Under the pieces are notes generated by a model. The model saw only the letters and a program-made list of their open reading frames with translations, was not told where the DNA came from and did not search any database. This document shows, piece after piece, positions 46,568 through 57,963 of a stretch of 64,000 nt of DNA. The stretch's first letter is position 1; every line of letters begins with the position of its first letter. This DNA comes from Calamus simplicifolius (taxonomy: Eukaryota; Streptophyta; Magnoliopsida; Arecales; Arecaceae), in NCBI GenBank assembly GCA_900491605.1, contig UESW01003901.1, forward strand, positions 948,835 through 1,012,834, given 5' to 3'. Position numbers and translations under genes: made by a program.

Positions 46568-47334
46568 TAGGGGTACAACTTGAGCCGGGCCGCCAAACGC
46601 GATTTGTAGCAGTGCTCAAACTCTAATTTGTTTAACCCAAACCCGAAGGATCTGGATTAAACCCGGACCGATTTGCAACTTAGATCGGGTTCGGATTGGA
46701 GTCAACCCGAACCCAAGAAAACCCGAACCTGCAAAGCCGCAAACAATAGGCCCACTAGTGTTATGGAAATGATGATTTAGCCTTGTTTGTTAGGTGTAAA
46801 GATATAGAGTTGACAATGGTATTGTAAGTGATAATTCATGGTATGAACATTCCATCAAAACCTTCATTACCTTTTAAAATAAGCAATATACCATTAATCA
46901 TTATATTTTATCATATAATATTGATCGGCCAAACTAGTATCTTTATTTTTTTTTAATTATCTTCTTTGAGACATTTGCAACTTCTAATATGAAATTTATC
47001 AAAATTTTATGAAAGCATATGAGAAGAGGTGATGAGCAAAAAAAAATTAAAATAATTAGAAAGAGATGAATAATTTGAAATGTAAAGCTTAATTGTACAA
47101 TGTGAAGCTTATTTGTTTCTAACGTTAGTTATTTGTGCAATGTTTAAGTATGTTTATTTTAGATTGTCATTTTTTTCCCATCAACCTGAAATCCAACCCG
47201 AAACTTAACCCAAACTCGATTTTTAAAAATAAGATCAAGATTAAGGTTTTACAAATAGGGTTAGGATTGGTATTTTACAAATAGGGTTAGGATTGAGGAA
47301 AACCCGAGTTTCATAAGCCCGAGTTGCACCCCTA
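46568..47334. mobile_element. hAT-type non-autonomous transposon (MITE-like), 767 bp, TSD TAACCAAA
   Basis: Terminal inverted repeats: TAGGGGTACAACTTGAGCC at the left and, reverse-complemented, TAGGGGTGCAACTCGGGCT at the right. The 8-bp TAACCAAA at 46560-46567 is repeated exactly at 47335-47342. An 8-bp duplication is the hallmark of the hAT superfamily. The interior has AACCCGAACCC-type repeats near both ends and is otherwise AT-rich, with no transposase frame. Confidence 0.92.
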
Positions 47335-47488
47335 TAACCAAAACCACAATCACAGCCGTCAACTATATCAATGAAATAGACAAGAATATAAATTTAATTC
47401 GAAATGAAAACAAAAAAAAGAAAAAAGAAAGATTCTAAATAGGCAGAATTCTCCAACCTGGGTGAGGAAGCTCGTCCTTCACTGGGCC

Positions 47489-47510
47489 AGAGAGAGAGAG
47501 AGAGAGAGAG
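47489..47510 (+). repeat. (AG)11 microsatellite
   Basis: Eleven AG dinucleotides between GGGCC and GGGGTTTCTCGG, about 150 bases beyond the helicase stop codon, so in or near its 3' untranslated region. Confidence 0.95.
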
Positions 47511-47662
47511 GGGTTTCTCGGTTTCAATCTCTCATGGTCCGTTCCTGAGTTTGGATCATACATAAATATGAATTTCTCAATAGCAGTGAAAAAAACAATC
47601 ATCTAACCTCCGGTTTTAGCATTTACAATGAAGCAACTCCAATATCTGTAAACCATAATACA

Positions 47663-49444
47663 TCAACTTGGTCTTGGTGATTCCCTTTTACTAGAGGAAC
47701 GGCGTCCCCTGAATCCAACAACACTAAGCTTCGCAGCGGTAGCCCTCACCGTCTGAGAGTTTTTACTCGCGAGACGTTTACCACCCTTCGTGGATTGTTC
47801 TTTAGGACTCCTAACAAGAGATTTTACCGGCCTTTTGAGTGCAACACTCTTTCTTGCCGTAGCGGGTGCCGATCTTTTACCTGCTGTGGTTGCTTTTCTG
47901 TCAACTTTGCTTCTCTTGCTTGCAGCCCTCGTGATGCTCGAGTTCTTTCCCTTTCGATCCACCTGAAGTGACTTGGCTGCGTCCCTTCTGACATTATTTA
48001 CATTAAGAGATTCCAAGCTCTCATTTTTCTTAATGGCTTCTTCAATACGAGTTGCTAAAAGAAGATCTTTCTTTGCAGCAAGGCTTGTTACTTTGCCTGA
48101 AGGAGGAAATTTTTGAATTAATAAAAATACAACTTGGAATGGTAGGGAAGAATGGAACAGAAAGATATGTCGACATCATCTCTGTTTCAAGAACATGTTG
48201 GCACAAGAGCTGAAAAACTCCTGAAATCACAAAAAATAACCACAACCATCTGTAGAAGCTCAACTCTGCAACAGTGGCCCATCCATTTATACCAAGAGGG
48301 AATATTGATCCATAATTTCTTTCACTTCCATTTTTCCTACCCCATTAAATCTCATTCATGATGGTATTGCTTGCACATCCATATACTGGAGCAGAGAGTA
48401 CAGTTAGATTCTAAGCCAAAAATGAAAAACAAACTTCCTCCAAAAGCATGAAGGCACGGTTGCCAATCAAAAAATTTGAAATCATGGCTTAGAAGCCTAT
48501 CCAGGCTGGTCAGGTACCAAATACTCCATCCAAACTCAATCATTTTGGTTAATCTAGGCCAAAACTCATTGAAAAACATTCAAAAGAATTTTTCTATAAC
48601 TCAAGAAGAAAAATCAGAAAATATCTATAGCACTAAGAGGTTGCCTATATCAGGAATGCTGGTTAATTCAACACGGAAGTCAATTGCACGTTCATTAATG
48701 CCAGCTTATATTCAGGTCAAATAATTTAATACACAGACATAAATCAATACAACTGAGTAACCAAAAATTAGAAAAATAAATCAGTACAACTGAGTAAACA
48801 AAAATTAGAAAATCAGGTGTTAAATGCAAGTGTCACTTCACCTTCCTCAAGGACTACCACATTTCCACTCTAAATCAAAGCTCAAAAAAATCAAGACAAA
48901 TTATCAACCACCAAATCAGTAATAAGAAATATAAGCTCAATTTCATGAGGAAAGAAGAAGAGAGTTTGGCAGAGGCATAATATCGAGAACTTCAGAAACA
49001 GATGATCAACCCAAAAAGGTAAGAACCTTTGTTGATATCATATTTACAGTTGCAAAAGTTGAACCAAATACCATTTATATGCAAAAAATGAAAGTTTTAA
49101 CTTGGTATATGACGGAATAAATGGCATGTGAAAAACATAGATAAATGCATTTCAAGTAAGCATACCTTTGGCACCCATCCGAGCAGTTCTTCCGGTACGA
49201 TGGAGGTAATCAATCTAGAATCACATAAGAGAGAATAATTCAAGCTCAATGCTATGGAGAGTATAAACTAGTGAAAATCGTGCAGCTAAGAGTCAAGAAG
49301 AAAAGCAACACCCACAGAATTCAATGGAAAATCGAACATGATAACATGGTCAACATCTAAGTCCAATCCTCTTGCAGCCAAATCTGTGCACACCAGCGTT
49401 GGGCAATCCCCTCTTCACTCTTAAACTTTTTCAGGTTTTCAACT
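47663..49444 (-). pseudogene. DEAD-box RNA helicase, last three exons (helicase C domain end and basic tail)
   Basis: Exon A (49444-49316) encodes VENLKKFKSEEG and then motif V (TDLAARGLD), exon B (49214-49166) motif VI (HRTGRTARMGAKG), exon C (48096-47663) IEEAIKKNESLESL and a Ser/Lys/Arg-rich tail of about 100 residues ending RESPRPS. Splice sites are GT-AG and phases fit (NS/ID, K-G/K). In exon A the reading before EEG and after it differ by one base: GAGGGGATTGCC lacks one G relative to a continuous frame. That is either a real frameshift or a homopolymer error. Motifs Q, I, Ia, DEAD and SAT are not found between 49445 and 51461. The tail resembles plant organelle-type RH22/RH39 helicases, from memory only. 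Confidence 0.75.
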
Positions 49445-49497
49445 CTGGCATCAAAAACATATTTCTAGATAAGTAATTTGATAACTTAAAATCTCAA

Positions 49498-49604
49498 CTC
49501 AACAACTCAGCTCATCTAAGCCTTTTCCCAACTACATGGGGTCGGCTACATGAATCTGCTTCCTCACTCTGTTCTACTTGGGACTAAGTCGACACTCAAA
49601 TTAC
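49498..49604 (-). mobile_element. SINE-like retroposon tail 1, TSD of 19 bp
   Basis: The minus strand holds TAGCCGACCCCATGTAGTTG then AAAAGGCTTAGATGAG, the 3' tail shared by Au-type SINEs and plant RTE LINEs. The 19-mer TGATAACTTAAAATCTCAA at 49479-49497 is repeated exactly at 49605-49623. The insert is 107 bp, a 5'-truncated copy. Confidence 0.75.
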
Positions 49605-49658
49605 TGATAACTTAAAATCTCAAACATGAAAATTTCATCTTTAGATAATAGAGTGAAT

Positions 49659-49727
49659 AGAGCGGAAGAAGCAGATTCACGTAGCCGACCCCATGTAGTT
49701 GAGAAAAGGCTTAGATGAGTTGAGTTG
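49659..49727 (+). mobile_element. SINE-like retroposon tail 2, TSD of 16 bp, opposite orientation
   Basis: Plus strand: GTAGCCGACCCCATGTAGTT and GGCTTAGATGAGTTGAGTTG. AGATAATAGAGTGAAT at 49643-49658 is repeated at 49728-49743. The 69-bp insert forms an inverted pair with tail 1. Confidence 0.75.
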
Positions 49728-49743
49728 AGATAATAGAGTGAAT

Positions 49744-51461
49744 GTATGTCTTCTTTAAAGTAATATAGCGCACATAATATTTCAAATAAAACTTTACCAT
49801 AGTTATATGTTTTTAAAAAAAAAATCAGCATCTACACGCGCAAACCAAACCATAGACATTACAGTATAATCCTTTGGAAAACATGCAGCAAAAATGCGAA
49901 GAATCTATATGAATATTGCTGTAGTCTCATAGACATGTATGTGCTATTCTTTATATAGAAGACCAGATCTTGCTTCATTTACTTCAAATCACATAGGCCT
50001 CTGAGCAGGAATTAAGCATTAGAAAGATGGGAGCAATCATAACATGCACAACATGTTCAGAGATGGGAAAGAAGAACTAAAAGTAATGTACTAGCAAAGA
50101 ACATAAAGAGAGCAAGTATTATTTATAGCTTTTTTTTTAAAAAAAAAAACATGCTGATACAGTGCACAAGTGCAAAAAAGGGAAAAAGAAATACATGATG
50201 CAAACTAAATAAGAAACAAAAAGCATCTGACTGGTTTTCGGTTTTAAAGAAGGCCAATAAGTGAGCCAAGAAAACACCAACAATGGCTACAAGAAGCATG
50301 AATAGCAAGTAGTGATCACATATATGGCAAGTGATGAAGGCGGCCTAATAAGACTAACTGAACTGCACATCCATAAGTCACCAAGTGAGTGTGAACGCTC
50401 AAGCAATCCTTCAGACCACTGATATTGATAGAAGCAGAACTGCTTGTTACGAGTCTAACAAGGCAAGCTGACCATGACACTAGGTTATGTCCAGCAACAA
50501 CTTGTCTGTCAATTTGTTTCGCCTCCTCAACGTGCATATTCCAGGCCTTTATTTCATTTATGTGTGCTAATCTCTCTAAAGCTTGCCACTTATTTAGGAT
50601 GGCACATAACTAGCCTGTTTAGGTCTGCCCTGCATCAAAATAATTGCTAGTTCAATAATTTACATTTGCAACTGAAATTATCCCCCCTTATTGTCCAATG
50701 AAAACCCCTGTATCAGTCTAAATTGTGCATTTTTTCCCAGACTCCTTTCCTTACTTTAATTACATGTGCACTTAATGTTTTGAAGGTTTCACAAATGTAT
50801 CAGTCTAAATTGTGCATGTTTTCCTAAACTCATTTCCTTACTTTTATTGCATGAGCACTTAATGTTTGGAAGGTTCCATAAATATCCAACAAGTCTCTTG
50901 GGTTGCTGCTTGAACACTATTGTACTGGGAGACAACAGGATGATATATGGTTGGATGGACCGAAACACCAAACAATAACAGGGGGCAGAGACAAGATTTT
51001 CCTAGTTTTTTCAGAAGGGGTGGGGGTATTTTTATCGAATAATATAGAATTATTTGGCATTGTTTCATTGAAAACAAAGAAAATTACACCTAGCTAATGA
51101 TACATTATATTACATATGGCATACATAGTTTTACAATGGAATCATTTTTTTTCCTTTTAAATCTAAATGGTTATACTTCCAAATAATCATTCCCAGATTC
51201 TGAAATAATAAAATTTATACTTGATAAAATCCAAAATGAAAATAGCAATAGAAAGAAACTATATAGATTGAGAAATTGGATATTTTATTTGAAAGATGCA
51301 TGTATATACACAAATAATTTAACATAAAAGAAATAGTAAAGGAAAAGGAACTGAATATCTTGCCTCAGTGATAAAATTATGTTCAATTTTTCAGAGTAAA
51401 GATGCAAAAAGATGAGAATAGGAGGGGACAAATCTAAGTTGATAATAGGAGTTACTAAACT
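49744..51461. other. Non-coding stretch upstream of the helicase exons
   Basis: No helicase motif or other family was found on either strand. A 73-codon open frame at 50537-50316 (minus) has no recognisable domain. A short phrase (TGTATCAGTCTAAATTGTGC) is duplicated at about 50710 and 50797 together with flanking CTTAATGTTT, an imperfect tandem of about 85-90 bp. It may be intron of the helicase gene. Confidence 0.5.
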
Positions 51462-52337
51462 TGTTGAGGGGTAAAATCGCTATGTCAATAATCGTGCACA
51501 TGGCTAGGGCTAGCCCTGATTCCTGTCCACTATGTGACACCCGCCCGAGATAAGTCAGCCACGATAAGTTGGGGCGTTAGCCCCTCGCCGAACCAAGGAC
51601 TCCCAAGACGCGAACCACCTCTCTCGGCCCTAGCCGAGCTATATTTTCTTTTGGCCCCATTCGAGCCCCAGCCGAGCTATGTCGTCTCTCGGCCCCTCTC
51701 TCAGCCCCAGATCGTCTCTCGGCCCCTCTAGCCGATCGCTCGGCCTAGTCCGAGCGATATCTGCGCCTCTGCGGAATTGACGCAGGAGAACCCGAATTCG
51801 TGAGATTCCAAACAGAAATCATATCCGGGAGTGACATAGGACCCGCAAGAGTGGCCTAGGGCCCTGGAGCCTATCTCCTCACCACATCTCGAGACATCAA
51901 CGAGCTCTCCTAGCCGTCGATCCTCTAACCAACAAGATACAAATCCTACCGGCCTCATAACAAACTGGATTCAGATCCTAATGACTTTCGGACCCAAGGC
52001 GCCCCCAGGGAATCAGTGATCCTCTATAAATAGAGTCGTCTGCCGACTTCTCAGGTACGCGCACACTAGCTCACTGAAACCCTCTCTCTCCTTCTACCTT
52101 AGCTTCCACCATTAGCGCTCTGCTCTGCTCAGAGCCCTGGAGGGACTCTTCAGCGAGAGCCTTCTCCCCATTTCTGTTGTTTGCCGATCCTCGCTGACGT
52201 GAGCGTCGGAGGGTCTTCCGCAGAGGGCCACCCCCAACGCCTCTCACGTGAGGACTGTTTTGCAGGTCCACCCAGGCGGAGAGCCCGCGCTGCAACCCGA
52301 CCGCGCTCGAGTCGGAGGATAGATTTCGGCAGCAACA
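51462..52337 (+). repeat. Gypsy-B 5' LTR
   Basis: Runs from TGTTGAGGGGTAAAATCGC to CGGCAGCAACA. Repeats of TCTCTCGGCCCTAGCCGAGC type fill 51615-51765. TATA box at 52025-52032 (TATAAATA). The Tat-LTR motif pair lies at 52196-52265. Confidence 0.93.
52025..52032 (+). promoter_or_regulatory. TATA box in Gypsy-B 5' LTR
   Basis: TATAAATA inside CCTCTATAAATAGAGTCG, conserved in the 3' LTR at 63426-63433. Confidence 0.75.
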
Positions 52338-52360
52338 GATTGGCACTAGAGGAAGGGCCC
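52338..52360 (+). other. Gypsy-B primer-binding site region
   Basis: GATTGGCACTAGAGGAAGGG directly follows the LTR. Nearly the same sequence follows the minus-strand LTR at 44063-44082. The tRNA is not assigned. Confidence 0.65.
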
Positions 52361-52422
52361 TCAAGTCCCAAAAACTTATGATACAGGAGATAAGGATCTC
52401 GATCTGAAAGAGAACTCCTCCC

Positions 52423-53892
52423 ATGGCCAACCGAAGAAAAGCTACTTCCGAGGCCCGAGATCATGTCGCTCCCAAAGGCCTGATCCGGCGAGCAGTGTTG
52501 CGCCACCACCACCGCCAGTTGAGACTCCATCGCCATTGGCGGCCCCGGTGACCCAGGACCAGTTCGCCGCACTGGTTCAGCAAGTCTAGGCACTGGCCCA
52601 CCTGATTCAGGGGCGCCCCGAAGCCCCCCATCCGGCTGCTCCTGCCCCTCATCCCCCTGAGGAGGATGCAGCCCCCGCTCATCCAGCGGCCTCTTCTTCC
52701 GGCCCGCTTGAGGTTGCGGACCCCCCTCGCCGTCCCAGAGAAGCTGAGCTAGCTCCCCAAGGAGTCCGCGGCAGAGATCTCCCTAGATCTCGGCGGACCC
52801 GATCCCTCTTCCCGGTGTTCTCTCGCCATGATTCAACACCGTCTCAGTATCCTCCTCGTCCCTCCTGTTTTTTTTAATAGGGATATCCGCCGCCAGCTCC
52901 AAGAAATGCGTCAAGAGCTAGACGCCGCCAAGCAGCCCATCCGCTTCAGAATAAGGCGAGCAGGCATCCCCTTCTCTAAGAAGATTATGGAGGAAGTGAT
53001 TCCCTCCCACGTCAAGCTGCCTGCCATCGAGCCTTATCATGGCTCCTCCGACCCCGACGATCATCCAGCAGCTTCTGATCGATCATGATGTTCCACGGGG
53101 CATCAGATGCGATCTCTGCCGCGCTTTCCCTTCCACCCTCAGGGGATCTGCTCGAACATGGTTCAATGCTTTGAAACCAGGTTCCGTTAATTCCTTCGAC
53201 GAGCTGAGCCGCCTCTTCATCAGCCAGTTCGTCAGCAGCCGCCGTCACAGACGGAGGTCCGACTCCCTCTCTGAGGTTAAGCAGAGAGAGGGGGAGTCTT
53301 TGAAGAAGTATCTCGGCCGTTTCAACACGGCCATGCTGGAGGTGGACCACCTTAATCATGAGGTGGCCATGTCCGCCCTAGCGGGCGAGTATTGAAGGAA
53401 AGTATTTTTACCTGACGCTGGAGGTCAGCTACCCTCCGAACCTCTCCGACATGATGGCTCTGGCAGACAAATATGCAAGAGTCGAAGAATCACGGAAGCT
53501 GCCCGAGCCGAGCTTACGAAGAAGACGAGCCCAAAGACTCAGATAAGCGCCGACCTGCCCGTCAGCCAAGCCCGCCTCGCCGCAAAGGATTCCTCAGCCG
53601 CCGCCAAGAAACCGCACCCGGAGCCCGCCTAGGAGGTTCAATCGATTTACTCCGCTCATGCCCCAAAGCGGAGATCCTTATGGAAATCGAGCGCCAACTC
53701 CCTCGGCCTCCTCTTCGAGGAAATGCTGCCCGAAGAGACCCCGCCAAGTATTGCCGCTACCACCGCGACCATGGCCACGACACTGAAGAGTGCTGGCAAC
53801 TGAAGAATGAGATCGAAAGGCTCATCCAGCGGGTAGACTGGATCGATTCAGGGGAGCCCCCGAGCCAAGAAACGGGGGCGATCGCGGCCTGA
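52423..53892 (+). pseudogene. Gypsy-B gag, several frames
   Basis: An ATG at 52423 opens MANRRKATSEARDHVAPKG, which shifts frame within 25 codons. A proline/alanine-rich region follows, with a stop in LVQQV-stop-ALAHLIQ. The gag core is in the 53039-53395 frame (GSARTWFNALKPGSVNSFDE, then LFISQFVSSRRHR). The last frame (53473-53892) ends with CRYHRDHGHDTEECWQLK, the zinc-knuckle-like module also present in Gypsy-A. Confidence 0.8.
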
Positions 53893-54089
53893 GCCCCAGC
53901 AGCAACTCCCCTCCCCAAATCCTCTGATCGCTGGCCACATTAATGTGATTGAGGCGGTCGGTGGTCCTACAGGCGGGAGGACGATGAAGAAGGTTCGGCG
54001 CCGAAGAAAGCGCGAACTGACGAGCTTTCTTTCTCCAGCGATGACTTCCAAGGAATACAGTTCCCGCACGATGATGCGCTGGTTGTATC

Positions 54090-54443
54090 TCTCAATTTGA
54101 ACTATGATGTAAGCCGAATTCTATTGATAGTGGAAGCTCCGTCAATGTTTTGTACTTCGATGTGTTTGTGAAGATGAAACTTCTCATGGAGAATCTTCGA
54201 GCGGTGGACTCCACCCTAATGGGGTTCACCGGCGATGTAATCACGTCGAAAGGGGTCGTGACCTTGACGGTCCGAGCAGGAACCTGGCCTTCCGTCGCCG
54301 CTGTGCATGCAGATTTCTTGGTGACCAAGCTCCGGTCGCCCTACAATGCGATCTTGGGAAGACCCGGCTTGATGTCCCTCAGAGCCGCCGTCTCCATCCC
54401 GCATCTTGTTATGAAGTTCCCGACCGAAGAGGGGTTGGTGTAG
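54090..54443 (+). pseudogene. Gypsy-B aspartic protease
   Basis: IDSGSSVNVLYFDVFVKMKL is readable around 54122-54180, then TLMGFTGDVITSKGVVTLTV and YNAILGRPGLMSLRAAVSIP, matching Tat proteases. The active-site part and the N-terminal flank are in different frames. Confidence 0.75.
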
Positions 54444-54644
54444 TTCGAGGAAGCCAAACTATAGCTCGGCAGTGCTTCGTCACCAGCCTGCAATCCAGAA
54501 TTTCGCCGAGCAACAAGGAGAACCAGCCGAAGAGCTGAGGAGGTACCGCTGGACGAGGCTCGGCCCGACCGAACCATAAGGATCGGGTCGCTACTGAAAG
54601 GGAAGCCCCGACTGGAGCTGATCGATTTCTCCGAAGAAACGCTG

Positions 54645-55950
54645 ATGTCTTCGCTTGGTGCTTCCGATATGCCCGGGATCAGCCCGGACGTCCTCGTCCA
54701 CCGTCTCAATGCAGACGAGATGTCCCGGCCCGTGAAGCAAAAGAAAAGAAGCTTCGCCCCTAACCGGCAGAGAGCAATTGAAGAAGAGGTGGACAAGCTC
54801 ATCAAGGCAAATTCATTCGGGAGGTGAATTATCCAAGCTGGCTGTCCAATGTTGTTATGGTGAAAAAGTCGAACGGTAAATGGCGAATCTGCATCGACTT
54901 CACCGACCTTAACAAAGCATGCCCGAAGGATAGCTTCCCTCTCCCCCGGATCGACCAGCTCGTGGATGCCACCTCCGGCCATCAGATGTTGACCTTCATG
55001 GACGCCTATTCAGGCTACAACCAGATTCGGATGGCACCCGAAGATGAAGAAAAGACTGCCTTCATAACCAATCGAGGTACCTACTGTTACTGTGTCATGC
55101 CCTTTGGTCTGAAAAATGCAGGCGCCACTTACCAAAGGCTGGTAAACAAAGTCTTCAAGGAGCAGATCGGCCGGAATATGGAGGTGTATGTCGATGACAT
55201 GCTGGTCAAAAGCAAAAAGCATCCCAGCATATTGGGGATTTTCTAAAGCTTCGCGACACTCCGAAGGTATCGGATGAAGCTCAATCCAACGAAGTGCGCC
55301 TTCGGTGTCACCTCGAGAAAGTTTCTGGGCTTCATGGTTTCTCAGCAAGGCATCGAAGCCAACCCGCAAAAGATTCAAGCGCTTCAGCAAATGCGCCCCA
55401 ACATCTATCAAAGAAGTCCAGCGCCTGACGGAAAGAATTGCGGCCCTCAACCGCTTTGTGGCTCGGTCGGCCGAGAGGAGCCTTCCTTTCTTCAAAGCTC
55501 TTCGATCTGCCAAGAATTTTCAATGACTCCCGAGTGCCAAAAGTCATTCGAAGACCTCAAGAGATATCTTGGCTCGCCACCCCTCCTCAGCGGCCCCAAT
55601 CCGGGAGAAATATTTTGTACCTGGCAGTCTCTGAAGGCGCGATTGGCTCGATTTTGGTCAGAGAAGAGAAGAAGACCCAGAAGCCGATCTACTATGTCAG
55701 CAAACTTCTCCAGGATGCCAAGATAAGGTACACCGAATCGAGAAGCTGGTCTTGGCCCTGATAATATCGGTTCGGAGATTACGACCATATTTCCAAGCAC
55801 ATTCTGTGACGGTTCTTACCGATCAGCCCATCAAGGCGGTGGTCCGTTGCCCGGAGACATCAAGAAGAATGGCTAAGTGGGCTGTTGAGTTAAGCGAGCA
55901 TATATCCGTTATCAACCTCGCCCGGCCATCAAGGCTCAGATTCTAGCTGA
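54645..55950 (+). pseudogene. Gypsy-B reverse transcriptase and first RNase H
   Basis: Frame 54645-54827 carries the RT lead-in (DMPGISPDVLVHRLN). Frame 54824-55246 has CIDFTDLNKACPKDSFPLPR, MDAYSGYNQI, MPFGLKNAGATYQRL and EVYVDDMLVKSK (YVDD box). After 55247 the connection and RNase H regions are split over three frames (MKLNPTKCAFGVT; then PIYYVSKLLQDAKIRYTE; then VTVLTDQPIKAVV). Motif content is complete but the gene is not continuous. Confidence 0.88.
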
Positions 55951-55962
55951 TTTCCTCCTTGA

Positions 55963-56454
55963 GTGCACCATCCCGGAAGATGGTTCCGCTCCGAACTCCC
56001 CGAGCATCCAAGATCTGACGCCCTGTGGCTCCTCCACGTCGACGGATCCTCCAATGCCAATGGCTCCGGTGCTGGTTTGATCCTCACCAGCCCCGAGGGG
56101 ACGACCTTTGAGTACGGCATTCGATTCTCCTTCCCAGCCTCCAACAACGAAGCCGAGTATGAGGCCCTGCTTGCTGGACTCCGAATCGCCCGTGATCTGA
56201 AAGTGAAGAGGCTGAATGCCTTCACCGACTCTCAGTTGGTGGCCGGTCACGTGCGGGGCAAATTCGAGGCCCGGGAGCCAAACATGATTCGGTACCTCCG
56301 GCAGGTGCGGGACTTGCTTTTTCACTTCTCTAATTCGAAGTTATCCAGATCCCCAGATCCGAAATGCTCGTGCCGATCTGTTATCCCGGCTTGCGACTGC
56401 GGAGTCGATGAGTGCCGAGCAAAAGTTTCCCCTGAAAATCTTGGAAAAACCTAG
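55963..56454 (+). pseudogene. Gypsy-B second RNase H
   Basis: WLLHVDGSSNANGSGAGLIL (D), NNEAEYEALLAGLRIARDLK (E) and AFTDSQLVAGHVRG (D) define the Tat-specific second RNase H. The C-terminal 50 residues are frameshifted. Confidence 0.88.
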
Positions 56455-57686
56455 CATCGCGAAGCGGACCGAGTGATGCAGATTGAGGTCGAGCCATTCG
56501 GTTCGACCCAATATTAAAATATCTTAAAGAAGGGTCGCTCCCAGCCGACCGTAAGGAAGCAAGGAAGCTAAGATTGCAAGCTACCCACTATGTGCTAGTC
56601 GACGATCAGCTGTACAAGCGGTCCTTTTCCATGCCGCTGCTCGTCCGTCCGAAGCTGATTATGCTCTTCGAGAAGTACATGAAGGAATCTGCGGCAACCA
56701 CCTGGGGGTCGATCTCTATGCCACAAGGTACTGCGCCAGGGATATTACTGGCCTACCATGCAAAAGGATGCCGATGATCTCGTTCGAGCCTGCGACCCGT
56801 GCTAGAGGCACTCCAGCGTCCCTATTTCCTCTGCTTGGCCTTTTGCTAAGTGGGGGATGGACATTCTCGGCCCTTTTCCCCTCGCCATTGACAGAGAAAA
56901 TTTGTATTTGTCGCCATCGACTACTTCACCAAGTGGGTCGAGGCCGAAGCAGTAGCCCAGATAACCGAGGCTTGGGCCAGGGACTTCGTGTGGAGATCCA
57001 TCATTTGTCGCTTTGGCCTCCCGCATACCATCATCACCGACAATGGCAAGCAATTTGATAATCCAAGTTCCGGAAATTCTGCGAGGATCATGGCATCAGC
57101 CATCGCCTCACCTCAGTGGGGCATCCGCAAGCCAACGGAAAAGCCGAGGTAACAAACCGGACCCTACTTCAAGGGATTAAGGCTCGGCTCACCAGAGCCC
57201 GAGGCAAATGGGCGGACGAACTTCATCATGTTCTGTGGGCCTACCGCACTGCTCAAGAATCCCCACCGGCGAGACCCCGTTCCGGATGGCCTTTGGCACG
57301 AAGCCGTCATCCCCATGGAAATAGGCCTCCCCTCTCTGCAGTGAAAAGCTACTCAGAAGAAACCAACGACGAGCAGCTCCGAACCAATCTCGACTTGGTG
57401 GAAGAAATCAGGGAAAAAGCTCGAATCAGAATGGCCGCGTACCAGCAAAGAGTGGCCCGCTACCATGCCTCTAGAGTCAAGGGCAAATCCTTCTCGCCTG
57501 GCGGTCTTGTCCTCCGGAAAGCGTCCGTCTCCAAGCCGCTGGAGCAAGGAAAATTGTCTCCGAACTGGAAGGCCCCTACCAAGTAACGGAAGTCATCGGG
57601 CCCGGCACCTACAAGCTCCAGGACCTAAATGGGAAATCCATTCCCCGACATGGAGTTCGGACAACCTCCGCATATATCATCAATAG
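56455..57686 (+). pseudogene. Gypsy-B integrase, fragmented
   Basis: Pieces in order: a zinc-binding remnant around 56680-56790, a core with GMDILGPFPLAI and VAIDYFTKWVEAEAVAQI readable around 56860-56960, ITDNGKQFD at about 57035, then GHPQANGKAEVTNRTLLQG (E) at 57116 and LWAYRTAQESP. The C-terminal module has FSPGGLVLRKASVSKPLEQG. Six or more frame changes. Confidence 0.82.
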
Positions 57687-57963
57687 AGTGCGCTCTCTAT
57701 AGACTCGCCCTATTTACAGCTTTGGCATCTTGTTTTACGATCCGCGGCAGGACCGCTACGGTCGTTCTTTCGAAAAATCGCAATAGAAAACAGATGTCGT
57801 TCACGCATCTACTCTCGGCACGACCGAGCCATCTCCTTGGGCCAAATCTCCATACCTCGACTAGGCCGAGCTCTGAGCCAGAGCTATATATCTCGGTTAG
57901 GCCAAATTGCATCCCGCGAAGGCTTGGTATGGCCGAGCGCTCCCGGCGCAGCTGGGAGCCGTG

